Shown: piece after piece, positions 8,387-17,206 of the stretch
Layout: each line of letters starts with the position of its first letter
How positions within the stretch are numbered: position 1 is the stretch's first letter
Assembly: GCF_000011005.1 (NCBI RefSeq)
Contig: NC_013665.1
Span: 1,713,501 to 1,777,500, forward strand
Length of the DNA: 64,000 bases
Direction: 5' to 3'
Origin: Methanocella paludicola SANAE
GTDB taxonomy: Archaea; Halobacteriota; Methanocellia; Methanocellales; Methanocellaceae
Translations under genes and position numbers: made by a program
Notes under the pieces: generated by a model
Told to the model about the DNA's origin: nothing
The model's input: the letters and a program-made list of their open reading frames with translations, nothing else
Databases searched by the model: none

Positions 8387-9357
8387 TGATGAACAATGTG
8401 CAGGCAGTGAACGATGCCCTGATGTACGAGATGGGCCGCGATCCTACGGTCATGATGATGGGCGAGGATGTGGGCCGGGAAGGGGGAGTGTTTCGGGCGA
8501 CGACAGGCTTGCAGCAGAAGTATGGTAAGGCCCGGGTGGTCGATACGCCGCTCTCTGAGAATGGCATTGTGGGCACTGCGGTCGGGCTGGCGCTGAACGG
8601 GATGAAGCCCGTCGCGGAGATACAGTTCTCGGGATTCGTGTTTGCGGCCTACGACCAGCTTATTTCGCACGCTTCCCGCATGCGGCAGCGCTCCATGGGC
8701 CGGTATCATGTGCCAATGGTCGTACGCATGCCCTTCGGCGGAGGCGTGCGGGCGCTGGAGCACCACAGCGAAAGCGACGAGACCATCTATACCCAGATAC
8801 CGGGCTTAAAGGTGGTCGCGGCGTGTACGCCGACCGATATGAAGGGCCTGCTCATCTCTGCTATCAGGGATCCCGACCCGATCATTTTCCTGGAGCATAT
8901 TCGACTATACCGGGCTTTCCGGGAGGAGGTGCCCGAAGGCGAGTTCACCCTGCCCATTGGAAAGGCCCGCGTCGCCCTGCAGGGAAATGACCTGACGATC
9001 CTGGCATGGGGCGCAATGGTGAACGTTTCGCTGGAGGCCGCGAAGCAGCTCCAGAAAGAAGGCATCAATGCGGAAGTCATAGACCTGAGAACGCTGAAGC
9101 CCCTGGACAAGGAAGCAGTACTGAATTCGGTTAAGAGGACGGGCAGGGTAGTCATCGTAGAAGAAGCCCACAGGATATCCGGATTTGGCTCGGACCTCGG
9201 CGCGATCATCGCGGAGGACGCGATGCTGTACCTGAAAGCGCCCATCATAAGGGTATCCGGGTACGACATCCGGTTCCCGCTCTACAAGCTCGAAGACGAG
9301 TACCTGCCCGACCCGCACAGGGTCGCCGTGGCGGCAAAGGAAGTCATGAATTTTTGA
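8383..9357 (+). CDS. pdhB: Pyruvate dehydrogenase E1 component, beta subunit
   Basis: The 324-residue E1-beta starts with NVQAVNDALMYEMGRDPTV and the MGEDVGREGGVFRAT segment typical of the family, then the DTPLSENGIVGTAVGLALNG and EIQFSGF blocks that form the active-site glutamate region, and the transketolase C-terminal domain (DLTILAWGAMVNVSLEAA, EVIDLRTLKPLD). The length is standard. Start overlaps pdhA by 4 bp and E2 follows after 10 bp. Together with pdhA it would form the alpha2-beta2 E1. Confidence 0.93.
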   Translation: MMMNNVQAVNDALMYEMGRDPTVMMMGEDVGREGGVFRATTGLQQKYGKARVVDTPLSENGIVGTAVGLALNGMKPVAEIQFSGFVFAAYDQLISHASRMRQRSMGRYHVPMVVRMPFGGGVRALEHHSESDETIYTQIPGLKVVAACTPTDMKGLLISAIRDPDPIIFLEHIRLYRAFREEVPEGEFTLPIGKARVALQGNDLTILAWGAMVNVSLEAAKQLQKEGINAEVIDLRTLKPLDKEAVLNSVKRTGRVVIVEEAHRISGFGSDLGAIIAEDAMLYLKAPIIRVSGYDIRFPLYKLEDEYLPDPHRVAVAAKEVMNF

Positions 9358-9367
9358 AGGTGAAAGA

Positions 9368-10585
9368 TTGGCGTACGAGTTCAAGCTGCCGGACCTGGGC
9401 GAGGGCATCACGTCCGGCGAGATCAAGAAGTGGCACGTAAGGAAGGGCCAGAAGGTCGAGGAGGACCAGACTATCGCCGAGGTCGAGACCGATAAGGCCG
9501 TGGTCGAGCTCCCGTCCCCCGTTACTGGTATCGTCGAGGACATAAAGGCTCCCGAAGGCGGTAAGGTCAACGTCGGGGAAGTTATCGCTGTCATAAAAGA
9601 AGAAGGGGCGCCGGAGGCGCCCCCACAGCCGAAGGCGGCGGAGAAGGCGCAGGAAGCCCGTAAGCCCGAAGTTCCTGCGCCTAAGGCGGAAGCGCAAAAG
9701 GTACCGGTACTGGCCACCCCGGCGACGCGTATGCTGGCTAAACAGCTAGGCGTTAATATCGATTCTGTTAAAGGGACCGGGCCCATGGGCCGCATAACCG
9801 ACGAGGACGTGAGGAGCGCTGCACAGAAGCCGGCTGCCAAGCCCGCGGAGGCCCCTGTGCCGGCCCCGGCAATGAAAGCCGCAGGAAAAGAGGAGCGCAT
9901 ACCCTTCCGCGGCATCCGCAGGACCATATCCGAGAACATGATACGGTCCGTATCAAAAACAGCCCAGGTAACGCTCGTCGACGATGCGGACCTGACGAGG
10001 CTCGTCGAGTTCCGGGAGCGTATTAATAAGAAGCTGGGCGGAGAGGTCAAGATCAGTTACCTTGCCTTATTCGTCAAGGCCGTGGTCGCCGCGCTCATCG
10101 CTCACCCTACTTTGAATTCCAGCCTGGACGAGGAGAAGGGCGAGATTGTCCTAAAAAAATATTACAATATCGGCATTGCAGTTGATACGGACAGGGGCCT
10201 CATCGTTCCGGTGCTCAAGGATGCCGATAAGAAAAGCCTCATAGATATTTCTAAGGAACTCGTACACATCATCGAGCTAACGAGGGATGGCAGGATAGGC
10301 ATCGAGCAGCTCAAGGGCAACACGTTCACGATCGCCAACATCGGCAGCGTCGGCGGGCTCTTTTCCACCCCGATCATTAATTATCCGGATGTGGCTATCC
10401 TCGAGATGCAGCAGATCCGGGATATGCCGAGGGTCGTGGACGGCAGCATCGTCATCCGGAAGGTCATGTACCTGCCGCTCACCATCGATCACCGCATCGT
10501 GGACGGCGCCGAAGGCCAGCGTTTCATGAACGACCTGAAGCGGTTCCTGGAAGACCCGGAGCAATTGCTCGTGAGCATGGTCTAG
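9368..10585 (+). CDS. pdhC: Dihydrolipoamide acyltransferase (E2)
   Basis: The 405-residue E2 core has one lipoyl domain (residues 1-78) with lipoyl Lys43 in VETDKAVVEL, an Ala/Pro-rich linker (about 80-115), a peripheral subunit-binding domain (TPATRMLAKQLGVNIDSVKG to RITDEDV, about 118-150), a second linker and the catalytic domain ending in DHRIVDGAEG with the His/Asp pair. It starts at a TTG (9368) preceded by GAAGGTGAAAG, which fits as SD. It would carry acyl groups between E1 and CoA, with lipA and lpl genes in the locus supplying the cofactor. Confidence 0.93.
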   Translation: MAYEFKLPDLGEGITSGEIKKWHVRKGQKVEEDQTIAEVETDKAVVELPSPVTGIVEDIKAPEGGKVNVGEVIAVIKEEGAPEAPPQPKAAEKAQEARKPEVPAPKAEAQKVPVLATPATRMLAKQLGVNIDSVKGTGPMGRITDEDVRSAAQKPAAKPAEAPVPAPAMKAAGKEERIPFRGIRRTISENMIRSVSKTAQVTLVDDADLTRLVEFRERINKKLGGEVKISYLALFVKAVVAALIAHPTLNSSLDEEKGEIVLKKYYNIGIAVDTDRGLIVPVLKDADKKSLIDISKELVHIIELTRDGRIGIEQLKGNTFTIANIGSVGGLFSTPIINYPDVAILEMQQIRDMPRVVDGSIVIRKVMYLPLTIDHRIVDGAEGQRFMNDLKRFLEDPEQLLVSMV

Positions 10586-10593
10586 GTGTTCTC

Positions 10594-12003
10594 ATGGTCG
10601 TCGGGGACATTGAAGTAGGGACGGATGTCCTGGTCGTGGGTGCAGGGCCCGCGGGCTATACCTGCGCCATCTCTGCCGCACGCCAGGGCCTTGACGTTAC
10701 ACTCGTAAATAAGAGCGAGCTGGGCGGCGTGTGCCTGCATAAGGGCTGTATACCCGTCAAGACGCTCATCAACGTTTACAGGCTGGCCGAGGACATTAAG
10801 ATCGCTTCTACGATGGGCCTTAAGGCGGAAGGCGCATCCGTCGACCGCCGGAAAGCGTATGAGTGGAAAGATACGGTCGTCGGGAAACTGGAGGCCGGCA
10901 TCCGGGAGCTTTGCAGGGGCAGCGGCGTCCAGATGATGGAGGGCTCCTGCTCGTTCCTTTCTTCATCCAGGGCGGTCGTCTCTGGCCCATCCGGCATCCA
11001 GCATGTCATTTTCAAGAGGGCCGTCATCGCTGCCGGGGGGCGGCATAAGCCTTTGCCGGGCATTCCATTCGACGGTAGCCTGGTCATCAACCCTGACGAA
11101 GCGCTGGACATGCCAGACGAAGGTACGGCCATCCTGGGCGGCGGCTATGCGGCCATAACCATTGCAGCGCTCATGGCATCACAGAATAAGAAGTTCACGA
11201 TCATCCATAAAAAGGAGCATATATTAACGTTTCTAGATGAAGAGATGTTAAGGCCCGTGATGAGGCGTTTTCAAGAGAAGGGCGTGGCCGTTCACGCCGC
11301 CTCATCGTGGACCGTTAAAAGAATGGGCGATAGAGTACGGGTCGAGCTGGACATAGAGGATAAAAAAGAGACCCTGGAGGCGAAGAAGCTCGTCCCGGAT
11401 AACGGGATGATCGCGAACACGGATGGCCTGGGCCTGGAAAATACGGCCGTAAAGACCCGTAAGGACGGCTTCATCATAACCGGTGAGAATTACCGGACCG
11501 ACGACCCTTCGATCTATGCCATCGGCGACGTCTGTGGCATGCACGGTAATGCCAGCACGGCATACCGGGAGGGGGAATCTCTGGCCGATATTCTTGCCGG
11601 GAAGACCGGCCTTCCGGATACCATCGTGACACCGCTTACAATGTCCACTGATCCCGAGATCGCGTCTGCCGGGTACACCGAAACAAAAGCCCGTGAAGCC
11701 GGCATCGACGTTATCGTGGGGCGATTCCCGTTCACCGCTAACGGCAAGGCCGTTTCGATAGGGAAGACCACGGGCTTCGTGAAAGTCGTCGCTGAAAAAA
11801 GCTCCCACCGGATACTTGGCATGCATGCCGTCGGATATGAAGCGTTCGATATTTTGCAGGAGGGCGTCCTCGCGATAGAGATGGGCGCCCGGCTGGAGGA
11901 CGTGGTTTTGACGTTGCACCCTCACCCGACCTTATGCGAGGCGGTGCGAGAGGCATGTGCCGATGCTCTCGGCGAGTCGACTAACATCCGGGAGAACAAA
12001 TAA
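10594..12003 (+). CDS. lpd: Dihydrolipoamide dehydrogenase (E3)
   Basis: The 469-residue flavoprotein reoxidises dihydrolipoamide with NAD+. It shows the FAD-binding VVGAGPAGYTCAISAARQG (residues about 11-29), the redox-active disulfide GGVCLHKGCIPVKT (about 44-57), the NAD-binding region beginning ILGGGYAAIT, the FAD segment IYAIGDVCG (about 307-315) and the C-terminal HPHPTLCEAV with the active-site His. It is the last gene of the lipA-pdh operon and converges on lplA with 5 nt between stops. Confidence 0.95.
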   Translation: MVVGDIEVGTDVLVVGAGPAGYTCAISAARQGLDVTLVNKSELGGVCLHKGCIPVKTLINVYRLAEDIKIASTMGLKAEGASVDRRKAYEWKDTVVGKLEAGIRELCRGSGVQMMEGSCSFLSSSRAVVSGPSGIQHVIFKRAVIAAGGRHKPLPGIPFDGSLVINPDEALDMPDEGTAILGGGYAAITIAALMASQNKKFTIIHKKEHILTFLDEEMLRPVMRRFQEKGVAVHAASSWTVKRMGDRVRVELDIEDKKETLEAKKLVPDNGMIANTDGLGLENTAVKTRKDGFIITGENYRTDDPSIYAIGDVCGMHGNASTAYREGESLADILAGKTGLPDTIVTPLTMSTDPEIASAGYTETKAREAGIDVIVGRFPFTANGKAVSIGKTTGFVKVVAEKSSHRILGMHAVGYEAFDILQEGVLAIEMGARLEDVVLTLHPHPTLCEAVREACADALGESTNIRENK

Positions 12004-12007
12004 GGTA

Positions 12008-12748
12008 TTACCGGGAAAAATTCCACTCATAGCTATCGTATTTCCGCATAGCATCCTTAACCCGTGTCCACTCCTCGCCGTTCAGCGCCCCGAACTCCCA
12101 GTCCTTTCCTTCAGTAAACCCGTTCAACAGCGCATCGTATAGCTCTTCCATGGATGCGCTGCACAATTCACGCACGCAGGCGACGCCCTCGCCAAATGAA
12201 GCAGCAGGCTTGTCGGAAAGCTTCAGCTTCGAAGGCTTGAGCACGGAGAACATGGTCGAGCGGTCCAGGCCGTAGAGGATGGTGCCATGCTGTGTCAGCA
12301 CGCCCTGTCTCCGCATCTGGGCGCTGCCCGAAATTTTTCGGCCGCCAACGATAACGTCGTTGATAGGCCTGAACGAGGCATCGATGCCCACATCGGCCAG
12401 CCCTCGAATAATACAAGAACAGATCTCCCTGTAGGATTCACGAATATCTTTCGAGAAGAGCGATTCTGGGGCGATGACACTATAGGTGATCTCGCCCGCC
12501 GGGTCATGGTAGACCGCCCCGCCCCCGGTGGCCCGTCTCACGAATTCGATGCCCAGCCGGTGGCAGGCGTCAAGGTCGACCTCGTCGCCCACGCACTGGA
12601 AACAGCCGATGGTCACTGCACCAGGCGACCAGCGATAAAAGCGGATAGTCGGCGGCGACCGGCCCTCTTTAACCAGAGCGGAAATGGCCTCGTCAATGGC
12701 CATGTTCTCGGCCGCAGAATAAGCGTTAAGGCCTATGACCCGCCACAT
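12008..12748 (-). CDS. lplA: Lipoate-protein ligase, catalytic domain (LplA-N type)
   Basis: The 246-residue product is the adenylation/transfer half of lipoate ligase: RRATGGGAVYHDPAGEITYS (about residues 68-87) is the family signature and a Lys in the GGRKISGSAQ segment is the expected catalytic residue. I place the start at 12748 (MWRVIGLNAY), because upstream in-frame codons overlap the preceding gene and do not resemble the family. The usual C-terminal accessory domain is missing here and is encoded by the gene just upstream, so the enzyme is two-part as in Thermoplasma. It should attach lipoate or octanoate to pdhC. Confidence 0.9.
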   Translation of the reverse strand: MWRVIGLNAYSAAENMAIDEAISALVKEGRSPPTIRFYRWSPGAVTIGCFQCVGDEVDLDACHRLGIEFVRRATGGGAVYHDPAGEITYSVIAPESLFSKDIRESYREICSCIIRGLADVGIDASFRPINDVIVGGRKISGSAQMRRQGVLTQHGTILYGLDRSTMFSVLKPSKLKLSDKPAASFGEGVACVRELCSASMEELYDALLNGFTEGKDWEFGALNGEEWTRVKDAMRKYDSYEWNFSR

Positions 12749-13007
12749 CGACCGTACCCCTGTATAACCGGGCGATAACGGGCACATCGAGGCCCACGAG
12801 CTGTAGCCCGTTCTCCCGGACCGCTCTCTCCAGGGCAGATTCGATGGCCTCAAGGGGCTCATCACCCCGAAACCCGGAAAGCACGTTCTCAATGACCAGT
12901 ATACCCTCTTCGGGATAAATAAAAAAATCTCCTGACAGCCTGACCGCACCATCACTGAAAATGCGCAGGCGGACCAGCTTACCCCCGGGCACCTTCGCTT
13001 CCATCAC
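12726..13007 (-). CDS. lplB: Lipoate-protein ligase accessory (C-terminal) domain protein
   Basis: A 93-residue protein matching the detached LplA C-terminal domain: KVPGGKLVRLRIFSDGAVRLSGDFFIYPE at residues 4-32 is the start typical of LplB/CTD proteins needed for lipoyl-AMP formation in two-part ligases. The gene precedes lplA, overlapping it by 23 nt, and is itself overlapped by 4 nt by the rhodanese gene, so the three are one translation-coupled unit. Function is by family analogy with the Thermoplasma system. Confidence 0.8.
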   Translation of the reverse strand: MMEAKVPGGKLVRLRIFSDGAVRLSGDFFIYPEEGILVIENVLSGFRGDEPLEAIESALERAVRENGLQLVGLDVPVIARLYRGTVDVAGHRP

Positions 13008-13339
13008 GAACTCTCAGTAGGCAGGCCGCCCATCTTCCACTCACGGACGCCGCCCTTATAGTCCCGGACATTATGGAAGCCCATGCCGGCCAGCATCTTA
13101 GCGGCGCTGCTGCTCGCCGAACAAACGAAGCTGTCACAGTACACGATAATAAGCTCGTCGGGCTTGAAAAGCGATTTCGCCCTGTCGAGATCGTCGAGAG
13201 GAAGGGACATAGCGCCCTTTATATGCTCTTTATCGTAGTCCTCCTTTCCGCGAACGTCGACGAGCCGGTAGGGCTCGCTGCCCTCCATGACCCGCTTTAA
13301 GTGCTGCATACTGATGAACTTGATCTGCTCTGTCGCCAT
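13004..13339 (-). CDS. Rhodanese-like sulfurtransferase
   Basis: The 111-residue single rhodanese domain has the hallmark LVDVRGKEDYDKEHIKGAMSL (residues about 25-45) and an active-site loop VYCDSFVCSASS with a candidate persulfide Cys (about 69-74). The C-terminal GGVREWKMGGLP is also typical. It is the first gene of the rhodanese-lplB-lplA unit. A sulfur-handling protein beside lipoate genes might serve cluster repair or sulfur supply for LipA; this is only inference from position. Confidence 0.85.
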   Translation of the reverse strand: MATEQIKFISMQHLKRVMEGSEPYRLVDVRGKEDYDKEHIKGAMSLPLDDLDRAKSLFKPDELIIVYCDSFVCSASSSAAKMLAGMGFHNVRDYKGGVREWKMGGLPTESS

Positions 13340-13484
13340 AATATCACTATAATTAGTATATATGTGACTATATAATAAATCTGAGGCTTATCGGAAAACA
13401 GTTGAAGTCGCATTAATAAATGCCAATTTTCACAAATGATATAAAACATAAAAGAGGGCGATCCCTCAAAGACGTTATAAGAGG

Positions 13485-15194
13485 TTAAGCTGTCTTGATC
13501 TTAGCCACGTCTTCCAGGCCAAGCTCTTTTGTAGAGATCTCCCTCATCTTATACTTCTGGATCTTCCCGGAAATAGTCATGGGGAACTCGTCCGCGAACT
13601 TAATGTAGCGGGGGATCTTGTAGTGGGCGATCTTGCCCTTACAGAACGCCTTGATCTCGTCCGGGGTCATGACCGAGCCGTTCTTTAGCTTTATCCATGC
13701 GCAGAGCTCCTCGCCGTACTTCATGTCGGGCACGCCGATGACCTGCACATCGCTGATGGCCGGGTGTTCGTAGAGGAACTCTTCTACTTCTCTCGGGTAG
13801 ATGTTCTCGCCGCCCCTGATCACCATGTCTTTCAGGCGGCCGGTGATCTTGCAGTAGTCCTCATCGTCCAGGGTGCCAAGGTCTCCGGTATGGAGCCAGC
13901 CCTCTTCATCGACGGCCAGGTCCGTGGCTTCCTTATTCTTGTAATAGCCCCGCATGATCATGTAGCCCCGGGCGCATATCTCGCCGGGCTGACCCCGCGG
14001 GACCATCTTGCCCGTCTTGGGGTCGACGATCTTGAGCTCGCAGTGGGGCATGGGCTGACCGACGGTAGAGACGCGCTTCTCCAGCGGGTCGTGCGTCGAT
14101 GACATCGTGAGGCCGGGAGACGACTCCGTCTGGCCATATGTAATGACGATCTCGCTCATGTTCATGAGCGTGCTTACCTTGCGCATGTACTCGATGGGGC
14201 AGGGCGAGCCCGCCATGATGCCCGTGCGCAGCGTCTTCAGGTTGAACTTATTAAAGTCAGGATGCTCCAGCTCGGCGATGAACATCGTGGGCACGCCGTG
14301 GACGGCCGTGCAGCGCTCCTTCTCGATGGCCGTGAGCGTCGAGATTGGGTCGAAGTACTCGGCCGGGATGACCATGGTGGCACCGTGGGTCATACAGGCC
14401 AGGTTGGAGAGCACCATGCCGAAGCAGTGATAGAATGGTACGGGGATGCAGAGCCGGTCTTTATCGGTGAACCTCATGCATTCGCCGATGAAGTACCCGT
14501 TGTTCACCAGGTTATGGTGCGTGAGCACGACGCCCTTGGGGAAGCCGGTCGTGCCCGAGGTGTACATGATATTGATAGGGTCGTCGAAATCCAGGGAACA
14601 CTGCAGGCCGCAGAGCACTCCGTCCGGCAGCTCGTCGCCCATCTTCAGGAACTCGTCCCAGGTAAGCATGCCGGGCTGCTTCTCGCCCCTGATGAGGATG
14701 ACCGTCTTCAGGAAGGGCAGATTCTCGCAGTTGAGCTGTCCCGGCTTAGAGGTCTTCAGCTCCGGGCAGACCTCGTTGACCATGCCGACGTAGTCGGACG
14801 TCTTGAAACGGTCGATGAGTAACAGAGCCTGGGTCTCGGACTGGCTCAGCACGTACTCGAGCTCGTGGGTCCTGTATGCCGGGTTGACGTTGATCATGAT
14901 GATGCCGGCTTTGGCGGTCGCGACCTGGACCATCACCCACTCGGCGATGTTCGTCGCCCATATCGCGACCCGGTCCCCTTTCTTAAAGCCTAAGCTTAAT
15001 AATCCCTTAGCTATCCGATTGGTCTCTTTCTGGAATTCGCGATAGGTGTACCGCTTACCCTGCTGTAGCGATACCATTGCGTCGTTATCGGGGTAAGTCT
15101 CGGCGATCTCGTCGAACATGTCGCCGATGGTCTTGCCGATCAGCGGCTTTTCCGAACCCCTGAACGCATAGCTTTGGGATATTTTTCCGGGCAT
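13485..15194 (-). CDS. AMP-forming acyl-CoA synthetase (FadD/medium-chain type)
   Basis: A 569-residue member of the ANL adenylating superfamily. Key motifs: P-loop-like YTSGTTGFPKGVVLTH (A3, residues about 211-226), TYGQTESSPG (A5), GWLHTGDLG (A7), GRLKDMVIRGGENIYPREVE (A8) and the catalytic Lys in ISGKIQKYK (A10). It activates a carboxylic acid to acyl-AMP and then acyl-CoA. The similarity pattern is of the AcsM/FadD-like family acting on fatty or aromatic acids rather than acetate. It is divergent from a second CoA ligase, suggesting a shared role in organic-acid uptake or recycling. Confidence 0.9.
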   Translation of the reverse strand: MPGKISQSYAFRGSEKPLIGKTIGDMFDEIAETYPDNDAMVSLQQGKRYTYREFQKETNRIAKGLLSLGFKKGDRVAIWATNIAEWVMVQVATAKAGIIMINVNPAYRTHELEYVLSQSETQALLLIDRFKTSDYVGMVNEVCPELKTSKPGQLNCENLPFLKTVILIRGEKQPGMLTWDEFLKMGDELPDGVLCGLQCSLDFDDPINIMYTSGTTGFPKGVVLTHHNLVNNGYFIGECMRFTDKDRLCIPVPFYHCFGMVLSNLACMTHGATMVIPAEYFDPISTLTAIEKERCTAVHGVPTMFIAELEHPDFNKFNLKTLRTGIMAGSPCPIEYMRKVSTLMNMSEIVITYGQTESSPGLTMSSTHDPLEKRVSTVGQPMPHCELKIVDPKTGKMVPRGQPGEICARGYMIMRGYYKNKEATDLAVDEEGWLHTGDLGTLDDEDYCKITGRLKDMVIRGGENIYPREVEEFLYEHPAISDVQVIGVPDMKYGEELCAWIKLKNGSVMTPDEIKAFCKGKIAHYKIPRYIKFADEFPMTISGKIQKYKMREISTKELGLEDVAKIKTA

Positions 15195-15527
15195 TTATGT
15201 ACCGTCCAATTCTTTTTATGCTTTAACAGGCCGCCGCTAGGGGGCGAACGCCTGATATATGACAGCATATGTCATTCTATCGATATGGCTCCCCGTATTT
15301 AAATTTACCCTTAATTTCCATATATAAAATATCGCACCCCATGCGGCCAGAGAGCGTTATGGATTTTAGAAAAATAACCATTATATATCTTTCGCCTGCC
15401 AAGCACGATAGTTAATATTTATTTAGCAAATCTTTAATTATTATTCGTTATGTTATGTGCCTGGCGTGTGCAGTGGCAACCTATCGCACGGAAGCCGTTA
15501 AATAGTAATTATTTTATCTTGTTTGTG
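15195..15527. promoter_or_regulatory. Divergent promoter region between two CoA ligases
   Basis: This 333-bp AT-rich spacer has no supported gene. Several TATA-like runs are present (for example TATATAAAATAT near 15320 and ATTATATATC near 15382), consistent with divergent transcription of the two ligases. An ORF extension upstream of 15525 on the plus strand does not look like protein of this family. Confidence 0.4.
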
Positions 15528-16913
15528 GTGAATCCGACCGTGCATAAACATGACTCCCAGTACTGGAACAAGGCGCAGGAGACGATGAAGCCTGAAGAGC
15601 GCGAGAAAAAGATCTTAAAACGCATAAAGTATCAGCTGAACTACGTCTACGATTCTGTACCTTTCTATCGAAAATTGTACGATTCAAAGGGCTTCAAGCC
15701 CGAAATGGTAAGGACGCTCGAGGATTTCACCAGAAAAGTACCGATCGTAAAGAAGAGCATGCTGAGGGAGAGCCAGGCTCAGCACCCTCCTTTTGGAGAT
15801 TACCAGGGAAGCCCGGACGTTTTCCGTATCCATGGCTCGTCGGGCACGACGGGCATGCCCACGCTGTACTCGATCTCGCGGCATGACTGGGAGCATACCG
15901 CCCAGGTCCAGGCCATGTGTTACTGGTGCGGCGGCGTGCGGCCGACCGACACCGTCCAGGTATCGATGCTCCTGAGCCTGTTCATGGGCGGCTGGGGCGC
16001 GGTCCTGGCATCGGAGACCATTGGGGCGAAGACGTTCCCCATCGGGGCGGGCAGCACCGAGCAGCAGGCCACCCTGATGACCCGGCTGAGGCCGACCGTG
16101 CTGACCTGCACGCCCACCTATGCCATTCACCTGGCCATGGTGGCGCAAAAGATGGGCATCGATCCGAAGTCGCTTGGCCTCCGGACCGGCATCTTCCTGG
16201 GCGAGCCCGGGGCCGGCATACCTTCCATCAAGAAAAAGATGGAGGAACTCTGGGATATCAAGGCCATTGATAGCGGCTCGACCTCCGAGATGACCCCCTG
16301 GGCCACGAACACGGAGTGTGAAGAGCGCTGCGGCATGCATAACTTCATCGACGAAGTCTATACCGAGATCGTGGACGTCGACGACCCGAACGTGCCCATG
16401 GCTTACGGTGAAGAGGGCGCGGTCATCTATACTCACCTGGGCCGCGATTCGCAGCCCATGATCCGCTTCTGGTCCGGCGATAAGTCGGTCATGACCATGG
16501 AGAAGTGCAACTGCGGCCGCACGTACCCGAGAATGCCCAAGGGCATCTTCGGCCGGCTGGATGACATGCTCATCATCCGGGGCGTGAACACCTTCCCGAG
16601 CACCATCGAGGAAGCCGTCCGGCGCTGCCGTGATGCGGGCACGGAGTTCCGCATCGTCGTTACGCGCCCGAAGGACATGGATGTCGTGACCCTCCAGGTG
16701 GAGCACCGGGACGGCCTGTTCGATGGCCTGAATACCCTGGAGGCCGAAGCCATATGCCTGAGCTTAAAGGGCGAGATCTCCCGCAGCGTGAAGGCCGTCT
16801 GCGGCATCAGCGCCGGCGTCGAGATCGTGGGTCCGCATACGCTGCCGAGGGCGGAGATCAAGGCCCGGCGGGTGGTCGATAAGCGCGTCGGCGTGTGGGC
16901 GGATAAAAAATAA
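15528..16913 (+). CDS. Phenylacetate-CoA ligase family protein (PaaK)
   Basis: The body (about 460 residues) matches PaaK: QYWNKAQETM near the start, KIKYQL-YDSVPFYRK, the ATP loop GSSGTTGMPTLYSI, DSGSTSEMTPW, and the C-terminal GRLDDMLIIRGVNTFPSTIEE with a final EIKARRVVDKR. It forms aryl-acetyl-CoA from ATP and an arylacetate; archaeal relatives often recycle phenylacetate or indoleacetate from amino-acid metabolism. No ATG is near the conserved start; GTG codons at 15525, 15528 and 15540 are candidates, and I choose 15528. Upstream in-frame codons look non-coding. Confidence 0.88.
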   Translation: MNPTVHKHDSQYWNKAQETMKPEEREKKILKRIKYQLNYVYDSVPFYRKLYDSKGFKPEMVRTLEDFTRKVPIVKKSMLRESQAQHPPFGDYQGSPDVFRIHGSSGTTGMPTLYSISRHDWEHTAQVQAMCYWCGGVRPTDTVQVSMLLSLFMGGWGAVLASETIGAKTFPIGAGSTEQQATLMTRLRPTVLTCTPTYAIHLAMVAQKMGIDPKSLGLRTGIFLGEPGAGIPSIKKKMEELWDIKAIDSGSTSEMTPWATNTECEERCGMHNFIDEVYTEIVDVDDPNVPMAYGEEGAVIYTHLGRDSQPMIRFWSGDKSVMTMEKCNCGRTYPRMPKGIFGRLDDMLIIRGVNTFPSTIEEAVRRCRDAGTEFRIVVTRPKDMDVVTLQVEHRDGLFDGLNTLEAEAICLSLKGEISRSVKAVCGISAGVEIVGPHTLPRAEIKARRVVDKRVGVWADKK

Positions 16914-17206
16914 ATTTTTCCCGCATTTTCCCGTTATGCCGTCTTAGGCGTGTCCTCAACCACAGAGGCGCAGAGCGCACGGAGTTCACAGAGTTTTTCT
17001 TAATAATTTGAGACACGGAGTAAGCGGAGCACGGTTTATTGACTTACCTGGGGCATAGGGATTATTGAGGCTCGGTTGACCAATAAACATTTAACCGGTT
17101 TATCCTCGCCAGTGCCTCTCAAATCTCTGTGCCCCAGGAAAGTATAAAACCATTCTCCGTGCCCTCTGAGCCTCCATCTTTAAAAAATCTCTGTCCGTAG
17201 TTCCGA

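Noticed and set aside
8905-10050. 381-codon minus-strand frame across pdhB and pdhC
   Set aside because: Antisense shadow of two well-supported genes; composition is Ser/Ala/Gly-rich low complexity.
15684-16706. 340-codon minus-strand frame under the PaaK gene
   Set aside because: His/Asp/Gly/Arg-rich shadow translation of a GC-rich gene; no domain pattern.
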